Source: Mycteria americana (taxonomy: Eukaryota; Chordata; Aves; Ciconiiformes; Ciconiidae). From it: DNA of 64,000 bases. The position numbers were made by a program, and so were the translations under genes. This document shows positions 1 to 10,840 of this stretch, in pieces. The notes beneath the pieces were generated by a model. The model saw nothing but the letters and a program-made list of their open reading frames with translations. It was not told the origin of the DNA and did not search any database. The DNA is taken from assembly GCF_035582795.1 (NCBI RefSeq), contig NC_134365.1, forward strand, positions 211,574,387-211,638,386, written 5' to 3'. The first letter of the stretch is position 1; every line of letters starts with the position of its first letter.

Positions 1-3000
1 TTGCACAGTCTAATGCTTGTGCCAAAGTTTGTGGGTACTCTGTGACCTTTCTTATTTGACTTCCTGTAGCTTGCACACTGTTGGGGAATTTTTATTTGCC
101 CTTGAGCCGAGTTAAACACGTTTGTACTTAAATATAAAAAAAAAAAGAACAAAAAAAGAACAACGCATTGGACAGAGCCCTACTGCCATAAGCGGTTCTA
201 CAAGGAGTCTGCAAAGATGCATCATGAGCCTATTCCTTATATGCACTTGCACCAGCACCAATCCTGTGACCACTGTCATGGAGTGCCTCAGTCTGGTGTT
301 GGATTCATCCCCCAAAGCCAGTTCTGCTGCCTAAAGGTGGCCCTGAGCCCTCCCATTCCAGGATGGCTACAAGACAGTGCTGCTCTGGTTCTTATCTCAT
401 GCCAAGGGAAACTTCACCTCCTTGCTGGGAGTCTTTCTGTCTCTGGCATTCCTGCTTCCAGCCAGTTTAACCCCTTCTGCAGTTGGGCCTCCTTGCCCTC
501 CATGCCAGATCATTCCTTGGTCACAAATTACCACTGCTGAGCAGTTACAATTTGAATTTCCTTTAATGCCTAGTCCATATCCTCCACTGCAATCTGACTA
601 CCTTGCCATCAGTTTTGTCAGTTATGCCAATACAGTGATAATAATTTCTTGATCATAATTTTTAAAATTACAGCTTTTCCACATATAGCTTTTTTGTGGA
701 TTGAAAATGCTTTTGGAGAGCTGTGTAAATACCATCATGGGCTCTTCCGACCTTTTCCTAGCACACCAGAGTACTGTCATTTCCCATTATGAAGGTAGTG
801 TGACTACTCATTTTTTACTGTTCTATCCTGCCCCAATGTAGTTGATTTTTGAAAGTGATGAAAAGACTGTACAGTTGTCTAAGCATGACATGAAAGTTTC
901 TGCCTCTTCCTCTTAGTACATAACAAAACAGAGCCATGAGTCTTACTCCTACGAACTTTCTAGTTGGGTAGTTCCCTCCTTACTCCCAGTGTATTATTTC
1001 AAGATGGTGCAAATCATCACCCTTTTCATCAAATCTAGAATAGGAAATTGATGTACTGACTTAATGACTTTTCTCTCTGTGCTTCCCCGCTCCTTTCTGC
1101 CTTCTTCCCCATCTGCCATCCCCACCCAATATATTTGGTTTCTAATTTCACATACACTTCTGACGTCATGTTGAGAGTCCCAGTACAACATTGCAGCTTG
1201 CTTCTTTCACTACATATACTACATTCTTCATTAAGTACTTCCTGAAAGTAAAGTTTTTTTCCCTCTTGGTCATTTCCTTACAGAGAGATGGGGATGAGAT
1301 GGATGTGTATGTACCACTTAAGAGAAGAAATGAGAATTTTGTCTGCTGGTAGTGACAGTATATTACTCTTTAAGGGGTCAGAATGGTATATAAGTGGTTC
1401 AGTTCAGCCATGAATATATACTGCCATACTGTAAAACTCCTAGTTTTACATCTATCTGTCAATAAGTAGCTGTAAGCCACCTGTTGTGTCTGAATCCCAA
1501 ATAATATATATCTGCACAGCTGTATTGCTCTTCCTTCCCTTCCCCTTTCAGTGAGTGCTGCAGAAGTACAAGCATATACTTAACAATGTCAACTTCAGTT
1601 CAGTGTTTCACCTGTTTCTGTCAAACATTTTGGATTTGGGGTCCATATTCTTTAAAAAATGAGCAATTGCTGAAGCCCATCTGTTTCTGATCAAAGAAGG
1701 GTGAGGTAACTCAAGAGTCTCCTCTATGAACTTCTCATAAACACACTTGAAAACAGAAAGATTCTGGTTTTGTTTTTAAAGCAGAATCCACTGATGAAAA
1801 CTCTTTAAGCATCCTTATATTTTAGAATATAGTGTGCTGCCAAGAGAAAAGAAAATGAAGTGCATTCCTGCCTCCAGATACTCGCTGCATATAATGAGTC
1901 ATCTACTGAAATGTCAAAGCAGATGCTTGCAATCGGACTGAACTTGAATGTAAGGAAGTGGCCTTCTTGTACCAGTAACCTATAGCATAGTGACTTGATA
2001 CGGTAGTTGCAGAGTCTAAATTCCTTTTCCCTTTGAACAAATAACCAGCCACCCTTGAGTAAAGTTCACATTTTTTGTCTCTTCTGTCTCCTGATCCATC
2101 CTCTTATTTCTTTTAATGTGGAACTTAAGGGGCCCTCCCAGAGAAATAGTGCACAAAGCATATCCTAGAGCACAAAGATATCAAAAGTTTGTTCTTTGGT
2201 GTGATGAACTCACATTTTTAGGAAGAGCTTGAAGTGAGATTATAGACGACTGGCCTCCTAAATCATAGTTTGCTTTTTTTTTAAGAAATCCTCAGGTTTG
2301 AAATAAATTTCTTCTCTTCCTGTTGCATGGCTGTAGGCACTTGGCACTGCTATCACCTATATAAGACCTAAGACAAAGATGTGAGATTGCAATTCATTTT
2401 GTTTGCTTGTCAATAACAGTTGTCTATAAATAGCATTTATTCTGCTGTGGAATGAAAATTATAAGAGCCACTTTCATGAGCTCATTATGGAGTATAATTG
2501 TTTAAGCCAATTGTAATTTTTTCCATAAAAATGTTGTTCTTTGAGATAAGAAAAGCTTTTATTCACCGTAACAAAAGGTTGAAGTGAAGAGATATAGGAA
2601 ATATCTCTCAATATTTTAGGAAGAGAGCTAATGGAAGTGAAGCTGTGTATCAGTGGGAGAAAGTACTAATCCATTGGGTGATATTCAAACCACCAACATT
2701 TTCCTATGTCCTAATTTAAGTGTCTTCTTACTCATCTAAAGCTCAAAGTGTTTTTAATTTGAAATCAAAGTTTATTTGTTGATACTGGAACAGACAGTTT
2801 CAAATGCTCTCTTCCCACTGCAGCTGCACAGTCAACTCATTTCATTCAGTTCTGCTTACCTAAAGTGATGTGCTGAAGAAGGTGAGGTGGTAGGGCCAAT
2901 GGGATTTACAATATTGTGATTCAAGCAGTTTTCAGGGAGCAAATGACTTGGTTCCAGGCATTCCTTAAATGCCTGAAGTGTTGATCCTGTAAGTCTTCTG

Positions 3001-3060
3001 TTAAGGGAATCAGAGCTGGAGGACTCTAAAACTCAGGGATTTCATCTTTCCAGTACCATA
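1..3060. other. Intergenic DNA, no supported feature
   Basis: AT-rich non-coding sequence. The open frames here (the longest is 107 codons near 217-540, plus strand) have no recognisable domain, no splice structure and no similarity I can name, so I treat them as chance. No CR1 tail, LTR terminus or RNA gene was recognised. The stretch lies far downstream of the FAT3 stop codon. Confidence 0.6.
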
Positions 3061-3238
3061 CAGCTGACGCTGGTTGGGTCTAAGACCTCTGAGGTTCCTC
3101 CAGTCCCAGTCCAATAGATGCAACTGCTGGAACACTGGCACCCACACAAAAATAAACTTTACTCATATAAACATGAACAACAGAGACAGCCTGATCCTGT
3201 TTCTTCCTTAGACCGTTAAGGGCATGAGTTCGCTAATG

Positions 3239-3270
<32 letters not shown>

Positions 3271-3783
3271 TCCATCCCTCCAGCATCTGGCACTAGACAC
3301 TCGGTTTATCTACTGACTGGCCCCCCAAGCCCTGCAGTTGCTGGACTCCAGACCTATGGGCCCCTATGAGCTGTGGTCCTATCTTCAGTTGCTGGACCTC
3401 AGACCTCTCATCCTGCTTACAGTATAGTCCACCTTAAAGTTCACTGGTAGCTACATATGTATATACACATGCACAGACAGGAGAGCACTCTCAAAAAAAA
3501 AAAAAGTCACAAAGGTTTTAATAAGATGTGAGAGCCTGTGGTGACCAGATGCAGGGCTTGGCCAAACAAAAATAAAGACCAGCAGCTTGTTTACCCATGA
3601 CCAACCCTGTTTATGCCCCTTCCTCTCCATTTGCCTATGCTTGCTCCTTCCTGACCCATCCTGATCCCTCTTTTTCCCCTCCTTTGCTCCTTCCTCTAAA
3701 TGTTCCATAATACATCTTGCAGATTCCCACAGTCCCATTAAAACATCCCATAATTATTTTTATATAACACCGCAAGCCCCTCC
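3061..3783 (-). repeat. Degenerate LTR-like repeat, unclassified
   Basis: This stretch differs in texture from its flanks. It contains three diverged copies of a motif resembling 'gcagttgctggactccagacc' split over about 3118, 3335 and 3388, plus a CA dinucleotide tract, an A-run and AATAAA-like words. On the minus strand a 95-codon open frame (3451-3738) has a basic segment followed by a hydrophobic segment, but no motif I can assign. The overall look suggests a decayed LTR or retroelement fragment in minus orientation, directly abutting a CR1 fragment. I cannot name the family and saw no clean TG...CA ends or target duplication. Confidence 0.3.
3243..3271. repeat. (CA)n microsatellite
   Basis: An uninterrupted CA dinucleotide run of about 14 units, inside the LTR-like stretch. 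It is likely length-polymorphic. Confidence 0.95.
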
Positions 3784-3787
3784 AATC

Positions 3788-4737
3788 TAGAACCATAGAA
3801 CAGCCCATGTTGGAAGGGACCTCAAAAGATAACCTGGTCCAACCTCTTGTGGGAAAGGGAGACTAGATGTGATTATCTAGTACCCTGTCCAGTCGTGTCT
3901 TGAAACCCTCTAGTGATGGGGACTCTACCACGTCCCTGGAGAGGTTGTTGCAGTGAATGATTGTTCTCACTGTGAAAAATTTCTTTCTTATATCAAGATA
4001 AAATCTCTCCCAGTGCAACTTGTACCTATTGTGCCTTGTCTTCTCCGTGTGGTTTCTTGTGAAGAGAGAGCCTCTGTCCTCTTTGTAGGCATCATTTAAG
4101 TACTGGAATACTGCGATGAGGTCCTCCTGAGCCTTCTCTTCGCCAGGGAGAAAGGACCTAACTATTCAGTCTTTCCTCACAGGGCAGGTTCTCCAGCCCT
4201 TTGATCATCATTGTAGCCCTCCTTTGGACCCTCTCCAGTCTGTCTGTGGATTTTTTGAATTGTGGGGACCAAAACTGGACATGGTACTCCAGGTGCAGCC
4301 TGACAACTGCTGAGTAGAGTGGGATGATCACATCTCCATCTCTGTGTGTAATGGCCCCACGGATGCAGCCCAGGATCTGATTTGCCTTTGTTGTTGCAGT
4401 GGCACACTGCTGACTCATGTTCCTCTTATTGTCCACCAGGACCCCCAGGCCCCTTTCAGCAAGGCTGCTCCCCAGCCATACAGATCCTAACCTGTATTGG
4501 GTTCTTTGGTTATTTCATCCCAGGTGCAGGACTTTACACTTGTCTTTGTTAAACCTCATACAGTTCTTGCTTGCCCACTCTTCCAGCCTGTCCAGATCTC
4601 TCTGTAACATGGCTCTCCCTTCTGACAGTTCTACCTCACCACCCAGTTTAGTGTCATCAGAAAACTTGATGAGGGTGCTTTCAATCCCATCATCCAGATC
4701 ACTTATGAAGATGATGATATTTATGAAATTTCCCATA
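3788..4737 (-). mobile_element. CR1 LINE fragment, 3' part (minus strand)
   Basis: This is the 3' portion of a chicken-repeat-1 (CR1) non-LTR retrotransposon in reverse orientation. The 3' end lies at the low-coordinate side, with the family's terminal words (a 'ccatagaa' tail remnant followed by 'ttggaagggacct'). Reading the minus strand upward gives broken pieces of the ORF2 C-terminus and reverse transcriptase: 'LERVQRRA..MIKGLENLP' and 'SQQCA..TKANQILGCI' near 4177-4436, and '[25 protein letters not shown]' near 4515-4736. The polymerase F-A-D-D box is changed to F-S-D-D. Several frame breaks make the copy dead. The 5' side is truncated near 4737, as is usual for CR1. Confidence 0.93.
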
Positions 4738-5054
4738 GTAAGTTTGCTTTCACAAATGAGACCCGTGCTAATCTTATTCCCACCCTTCCTAACTGTTCTG
4801 GTTGAACCACCTCAAAGCAACCCTTGAGTACTTCCTTCAATAAACCATCAAGGAGGAACCCAAGGGCTCTGGTCTATGATATTGTCTCTTATCCATAGTG
4901 TCTCAGGGCTTTTGTAGCTAGATGTTTAATCTATTATTTTCCTTGTTTCTTGTCTTTGTTTCCTATGCTGGATAGCTATTTAGCAGGTATTTTCACAACC
5001 AGATATTATGAGACTATTATATTTTACATATGCATGCACCCATGCACCAGTATA
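4738..5054. other. Spacer between two inverted CR1 fragments
   Basis: About 317 bp of AT-rich sequence with no recognised element. It separates a minus-strand from a plus-strand CR1 3' fragment. Confidence 0.5.
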
Positions 5055-5766
5055 TGCTGGGCAACACCCAGCTGGAAAGCAGCTTGGCAGAAAAGGACCT
5101 GGGGGTCCTGGTGGACACCAAGTTGAACATGAGTCAGCAATGGGCCCTTGCTGCAAAGAAGGCAAATGGAATCCTGGGCTGCATTAGGCAAAGTATTGCC
5201 AGTCCGTTGAGGGAGGTGATCCTTCCCTTTTATTCAGTGCTGGTGAGGCCACACCTGGAGTGCTGTGTCCAGTTCTGGGCTCCCCAGTACAAGAAAGACA
5301 TGGACGTACTGGAGATAGTTCAACAAAGGGCCACAAGGATGATTAAGGGATTGGAGTACCTAACATATGAGGAAAGGCTGAGAGAGCTGGACTGTTCAGC
5401 CTCGAGAAGAGAAAGCCAAGACGGATCTTATCAATGTCTATAAATACCTGAAGGGAAGGTGCAAAGATGATGGAACCAGGCTCTATTCAGTGGTGCCCAG
5501 CACCAGGACCAGAGGCAATGGGCACAAACTGAAAAACAGGAGGTTCCCTCTGAACATCAGGAAACACTTTTTTCCTGTGAGGGTGACTGAGCATTGGCAC
5601 AGGTTGCCCAGGGAGACTGTGGAGTCTCCCTCTTTAGAGGTATTCAAAAGCTGTCTGGACATGGTCTTGGGCAACTGGCTCCAGGTAGCCCTGCTTGAGC
5701 AGGGGGGTTGGACCAGATGGCCTCCAGAGGTCCCTTCCAACGTCAACCAGTCTGTGATTCTGTAAT
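5055..5766 (+). mobile_element. CR1 LINE fragment, 3' part (plus strand)
   Basis: This is the 3' end of a second CR1, in forward orientation and 5'-truncated. The translation shows the ORF2 C-terminus typical of CR1: 'SSLAEKDLGVLVDTKLNMSQ', '[17 protein letters not shown]', '[20 protein letters not shown]', then 'RGNGHKLKNRRFPLNIRKHFF'. There is one frame change near 5400-5490 between the two open stretches. The element ends in the family 3' terminus with 'ggtcccttccaacgtcaacc' and a short 'tctgtgattctgtaatt' tail at about 5766. The ORF is much better preserved than in the fossil copies at 15 and 21 kb, so this insertion is younger. Confidence 0.95.
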
Positions 5767-6745
5767 TCCTTCACGGAAGACATCTCATCTTATGGGTCAT
5801 AGATACAGTCTCAGCTTCACCTAGTTTCTCTTTGGATCCTTAGCTAAGCTCAAATGCCCTCAAGCTAAGGAAGACACAATATCCCGATCACCTCCTTTCT
5901 GGGCAAGTACAACAACTTCCAGACTAATGTACAAAGACTATTGTATCATTGCATCTTCCTTTGCCTCTTTTGTTAACAATCATTCTCTGAAAGGTCTCAT
6001 TGTTTCCACTGTAGCCAGCAATGCCCATAGTACAGGTCCAATTGAGGCCCATACTAAGACACAGTCTGTGGTTAGTTTTTCTTGCTTGTTGGTTCTTGGT
6101 ATCTTTGTTGCTCAGTGTCAAGAAGTTGTGAATCAGTCTGTAGAAGTATGAAGTACTTAGGCACCTCATTTAGTCAATGTAGAGAAGCAGGTGCTTTAAA
6201 TTACTGTTGAGAAGAACCAGCATCTCTTCAATGAGTGTCTAGGGCAGCTAAGTGCCTCACTTAGGCACTCTGAATTTTTGAGCAGTGCAATAGCTAAGTT
6301 AGGTACCAGAGGTGTCTAGGTCTGAAAACAGCTCCCACTTCCCTTTTACAATTTTCTTGTCAACAGATGGGTCAAGGGGAAATGAAAAGCATGTGTATTC
6401 CCTCCCCATCCACTCCTAAGGAAATAAGTTTGCTCTGTCTGTGTTTGCATGAACGCAAGTGCCTGTCAGCACCCAATAATGATGTTTAATCTATTGCTGA
6501 ATTCCAAGTAAGTCTGTCAGAGAGGTAGAGGGCTAAACTATAGGGAGTGCTCACAAGGTTTGTGAAGATATGAGGCCGGGCAAAGAAGAGGCACCCTAAA
6601 AATTCCTCTACAGAGGGAAGGCTTCAGTACTACCATTTGAGACATTGCCCACTCCTGAGACACAAAACTGTTGGCAAAGAGATCCCATTGATTTGGTTGC
6701 TCATGGAACCACTTGTTGCTTTTAAGCATTCCCCTTTTTTTTCTG
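5767..6745. other. Intergenic DNA, no supported feature
   Basis: Unique-looking AT-rich sequence between two CR1 insertions. Overlapping short open frames on both strands near 5924-6169 show no recognisable domain and are taken as chance. Confidence 0.5.
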
Positions 6746-6774
6746 AAAAAAACAAACAAACAAACCAAAACAAA
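6746..6774. repeat. A-rich (CAAA)n tract at CR1 3' edge
   Basis: Imperfect A/CAAA-rich tract directly adjoining the 3' tail of the large minus-strand CR1. It was probably present at, or arose from, the insertion junction. Confidence 0.7.
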
Positions 6775-7258
6775 TCATAGAATCACAGAACCATAGAATC
6801 ATAGAATACCAGGTTGGAAGTGACCTCAAGGATCATTGGTCCAATATTTCTTGGCAAAACCATGGTCTAGACAAGATGGCCCAGCACCCTGTCCAACCAA
6901 ATCTTAAAAGTGTCCAGTGTTAGGGAATCCACCACGTCCCTGTTCAGATTATTCCAATGGCTGATTGTTCTCATCGTGAAAAATTGTTCTCTTGTGTCCA
7001 ATCGGAATCTCCCCAGAAGTAACTTGTACCCATTACCTCTCATCTTTTCCATGTGACTCCTTGTAAAAAGGGCATCTCCATCTTCTTTGTAGCCACCCTT
7101 TAAATACTGGATCATGGTGATAAGCCTTTTTTTTTCTCTCAAGGCTGAACAAACCCAGTTCTCTCAGCCTTTCCTCATATGGCAGGCTTCCCAGTCCTTT
7201 GATCATCTTTTTGGCCCTTTTCTGGACCCTCTCCAGCCTGTCCACATCTTTTTTGTAT

Positions 7259-7263
7259 AGCGG
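7259..7263. repeat. Target-site duplication, left copy
   Basis: The 5-bp word 'agcgg' immediately before the LTR start. It is identical to the copy after the LTR end. Confidence 0.93.
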
Positions 7264-7826
7264 TGTCCTGGTTTCAGCTGAGATAGTTAATTTTCTTTAT
7301 AGTGGCTAGTATGGGGCTATGTTTTTGATTTGTGCTGAAAACAGTGTTGATAACACACTGATGTTTTAGTTGTTGCTGCACTGGTCAAGGACTTTTCAGC
7401 TTCCCATGCTCTGCCAGGTTCAGAAGAAGTTGGGAGGGGACACAGCCAGGACAGCTGACCCCAACTGACCAAAGGGATATTCCATACCATATGGCATCAT
7501 GCTCAGTATATAAATCTGGGGGAAGATGAAGGAAGGGGGGATGTTAGGAGTGATGGCGTTTGTCTTCCCAAGTAACCATTACGCATGATGGAGCCCTGCT
7601 GTCCTGGAGATGGCTGAACACCTGCCTGCCCATGGGAAGGAGTGAATGAATTCCTTGATTTGCTTTGCTTGCGTGCGCGGCTTTTGCTTTACCTCTTAAA
7701 CTGTCTTTATCTCAGCCCACAAGTTTTCTCACTTTTACTCTTCTGATTCTCTCCCCCATCCCACCGGGGGGGAGTGAGTGAGCGGCTGGGTGGTGCTTAG
7801 TTGCTGGCTGGGGTTAAACCACAACA
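7264..7826 (+). mobile_element. Solo LTR of an endogenous retrovirus
   Basis: A 563-bp element starting 'tgtcctggtttcagc' and ending 'ttaaaccacaaca', so it has the canonical TG...CA ends. It is flanked on both sides by the 5-bp direct repeat 'agcgg', which is a target-site duplication. It sits inside the CR1 ORF2, whose coding resumes on the other side, so it is the younger insertion. No gag, pol or env is present; the copy is a solo LTR left by recombination between two LTRs. The 5-bp duplication fits ERVL-like families better than the 6 bp typical of ERVK. I recognise the sequence type as a common LTR of bird genomes but cannot name the library entry with certainty. The plus orientation is from recalled consensus direction and the TATA-like site. 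Confidence 0.93.
7507..7514 (+). promoter_or_regulatory. TATA-like element in solo LTR
   Basis: The word TATATAAA lies in the middle of the LTR, where a retroviral promoter would sit in plus orientation. The position fits; activity is inference only. Confidence 0.4.
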
Positions 7827-7831
7827 AGCGG
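7827..7831. repeat. Target-site duplication, right copy
   Basis: The 5-bp word 'agcgg' immediately after the LTR end 'acaaca'. It matches the left copy and fixes both element boundaries. Confidence 0.93.
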
Positions 7832-10323
7832 GGAACAAAACTGAACACAGTGTTCCAGGTGTGGCCTGACAAGTGCTGATGACAGTGGGATAATGACTTC
7901 TTTATCTCTGCTGGTGATGCCCTTGTTGATGCAACCCAGCATCCTGTTGGCTTTCTTTGCCACAGCAGCACAGTGTTCACTCATACTGAGCTTGTTGTCC
8001 ATCGGGACCCCCAGGTCCCTTTCCACAGAGCTGCTCCTCAACCGGGTAGATCCCAGCCTGTGCTGCACTCCTGGATTATGTTTTCCCAGGACCAACTTGT
8101 CCTTGTTGAACTTCATATGGTTCTTGTTATCCCACTCTTCCAGCCTATCCAGGTCTTCCTGCAGGGTGGCTCTGCCTTCCAAAGTGTCCACTTCCCCACT
8201 CAGTTTGGTATCATCAGCAAACTTCATCAGGGTGCACTTGATCCCATCATCCAGATCACTTATGAAGATATTAAACAGCATTGGGCCCAATATCAATCCC
8301 TGGGGAACCCCACTTGTGACAGGTTGCCAGTTTGAAAAGGAGCTATTTACCACCACCCTCTGGGTGTGGCCCGTCAGCCAGTTCCCCACCCACCACACAG
8401 ACCACTTGTCTAGACGGTAACACATCAGTTTCTCTAGGAGGAGGCTGTGGGAAAAGATATCGAAAGCCTTGGAGAAATCCAGGTAGACAATGTCCACCGC
8501 TCGCCCCACATCAACCGAGCAGGTTATTTTGTCGTAGAAGGCAATCAGGTTTGCCCTGTCAAGCATGATTTGCCCTTGGTGAATCCATGCTGGCTTTTCC
8601 TAATCATGTGCTTCATTTGACCTGCGATAGCCTCCAGGAGGATTTGTTCCATAACTTTCCCAGGGACTGAAGTAAGACTGATGGGCCTATAATTTCCTGG
8701 ATCCTCCTTTAAGCCCTTCTTGTAGACAGGGGGTGACATTAGCCTTTGTCCAGTCTTCTGGGATGTCCCCCAGTCTCCACAACTTCTCAAAGATTATGGA
8801 GACCGGCCTTATAACGACGTCAGCCATCTCTCTTATCACCCTTGGGTGGATAACGTCAGGGCCCATAGATTTGTAGGGGTCAAGCTCCTGTAATAGTTCA
8901 CATACCAACTCTTCCTTCACTGACCGTGGGTCTGTGTTTGCAACCTGGATTTTTGTTCCCAAGGCCTGGGGCCCAACAGTGCTGGTAAAGGCAGAGGTGA
9001 AGGAAGTGTTGAGAACCTCTGCCTTTTCTGCATTGTTGGTGACTAATTCACCTCTCCTGTTCAACAGTGGGCCATTATTTTCCTTCTGTTTCTGTTTGCT
9101 GTTTATGTACCTGAAGAACCCTCTCTTGTAGTTTTTGACATCTCTGGGCAATTTCAATTCAGGCTGAGCTTTTGCTTTTCTAACTGCATCTCTGCACGCC
9201 CTGGCAATGCCCTTGTAGTTCTCAACAGGTATTTGTCTGCTTTTCCATCTCTGGTACACTTCTCTTTTGGTTTTGAGCAGACTCAGAAGCTTGCAGTTAA
9301 GCCAAGGTCTTGCTCTGCCTACTTCCCTTACCTTTAAAGGGGATGAACTGTTTTTGTGCTTCCAGGAGAGTGTTCTTGAAAAACTTCCAGCACTCACTAG
9401 CTCCTTTATCCTCCGTGGAAGCTTCCCATGGAATCCCTCCCAGCTGAGCTCTGAGTGAGCTGAAGTTTCCTCTTCTAAAATCTAAAACCTTTGTCCCAGT
9501 ATTGACCTCCAGTGTGCTCAGCAGGATCCCAAACTCCACGATATTGTGATCACTGCAGCCAAGGCTATCACTAATTGAGATATTACAAAGCAGGTTTTCT
9601 TGATTTGTGAGTAGCAAGTCCAGCAGTGCCTCATTCCTGGTTGGCACATCTAACATTTGTATGAGGAAGCAGTCCTCTACGCGTTCCAGGAACTTGATGG
9701 ATGACATGCGATCTGCTGTATTGTTTTTTCAACAAATGTCTGGGTAGCTGAAGTCACCCATAAGAACCAGGTTCTGTTGACCCAAAGCTGGCTTAAGTGA
9801 CCCAAATATTGCTTCATTGGCCTTGTTGTCTTGGTTTGGAGGTGAGTAGCAGATGCCTACTGTAAGATCCCCCTTGGAGACGACTCCTCTGATCATGACC
9901 CAGAGGCATTTGATAGGGCTTCCACAATCGCTGTAGTTGAATTCTATACATTCAAGGTTCTCCTTAACATAGAGCGTGACTCTTCCTCCTTTTCTTCCCT
10001 GCCTTTCTTTACGAAACAGCCTATAGCCATCCATCGTGATCCTCCAGTCATGTGAGTTTTCCCACCATGTTTCAGTTATTCCTATGACATCATAACTTTC
10101 TGACTGGGTGCGGAGCTCCAGTTCCTCCTGTTTGTTCTCCAGGCTGCATGCACTGGTATACACACACTTCAGGTGGTTGGTCTTCTGGTTCTCATCTTGG
10201 GAGGCAGCTGAGGAACATTTGTCGCTGCTCTGGTTGGCCTGGCTTATTCCCCAGCTGGTTGCAATGGCATGAGCATTGCCACTTTGGACCCTGCCCCCCC
10301 AGTCCTTCATTTTAAAGCCTGCC

Positions 10324-10840
10324 TCACAAGTTGGCCAGCCTGCTGCCAAAGTTTCCCTTGCTGCTTCTAGATAGGTGAATCCCATCCCTCCCTAACAGGC
10401 TATAGTCATCGAAGAATGTCCCATTGTCATAAAAGCCAAAACCCTCACGACGGCACCAGCCATGAAGCCAGAAGTTGATTTGCATTATATGTCTATTTCT
10501 GGCTGCACCCTTTCCTCTAACTGGTAAAATGGAAGAAAAGATAACTTGAGCACCTATACTTTTTGCTTGCACCCCCAGGGCTTTGTAGTCTTCCTTGATT
10601 CTGCCCAGTTTCTGGCTTGCGGTGTCACTCATGCCCACAGGAAAGAGTAGCAAAGGATAGTAGTCTGTGCTCCTGACAAATTGTGGCACGCTCTCGGCAA
10701 CATCTTGGACCTTAGCTCCCAGAAGGCAGCATACCTCCTGTGACTCCCTCTCAGGCTGGAGATGGGCGCCTCAGGGTCCCTTAACAGAGTCACCCACTAC
10801 GAGCACTCGTCGTTTCTTTTTGTGGTATCCACTGTCAACA
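10324..10840 (-). pseudogene. CR1 ORF1 remnant (SGNH/GDSL esterase domain)
   Basis: Minus-strand remnant of CR1 ORF1, whose C-terminal part is an SGNH-hydrolase-like esterase in this family. Near 10800 the frame reads 'RRVLVVGDSV', the GDS nucleophile block. It is followed shortly by an in-frame TGA and then 'VPQFVRSTDYYPLLLFPVG' and 'ILPVRGKGAARNRHIMQIN'. The family's last block, with the Asp and His partners, is visible as 'GRDGIHLSRSSKGNFGSRLA' near 10330-10390. The early stop and 5' truncation show that it is non-functional. The function is inferred from the family; the motifs are visible directly. Confidence 0.85.

Larger units (their letters stand above)
6870..10290 (-). pseudogene. CR1 ORF2 remnant (endonuclease + reverse transcriptase)
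   Basis: Remnant of the CR1 polyprotein that nicks target DNA and reverse-transcribes the element RNA. In reading order on the minus strand: an AP-type endonuclease with 'VIGITETWWENSHDW', 'GGRVTLYVKENLECIEFNY' and 'LMGDFSYPDIC' (9729-10300; the usual GDFN has Ser in place of Asn), and its C-terminal 'GCSDHNIVEF' block (9297-9707). Then come the linker and reverse transcriptase with 'DPGNYRPISLTSVPGKVMEQ', 'VYLDFSKAFD', 'TSGVPQGLILGPMLFNIFIS' and the polymerase box 'FADDTKLSGEV' (about 8200-8780). The C-terminus is found near 6867-7245. Frame changes occur near 9.71, 9.3-9.4, 8.7 and 8.55 kb, and a 563-bp LTR sits in the 3' third. The element is dead but recently enough inserted to be easily read. 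Confidence 0.93.
6775..10840 (-). mobile_element. Long CR1 LINE, 5'-truncated, split by an LTR
   Basis: A CR1 copy of about 3.5 kb (not counting the inserted LTR) in reverse orientation. The 3' end at about 6775 carries the diagnostic 8-bp tail, seen on the plus strand as 'atagaatcacagaaccatag'. Going up in coordinate one crosses the ORF2 C-terminus, a solo LTR insertion (7264-7826), reverse transcriptase, linker, AP-type endonuclease, and finally part of the ORF1 esterase domain. The 5' end at about 10840 lies inside ORF1, so the 5'UTR and ORF1 start are missing. Multiple frameshifts and at least one in-frame stop (TGA in the ORF1 part) make it non-autonomous. It is the most complete transposon in the window. 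Confidence 0.95.

Noticed and set aside
217..540. 107-codon plus-strand open frame
   Set aside because: No domain, no splice signals, low complexity; treated as chance.
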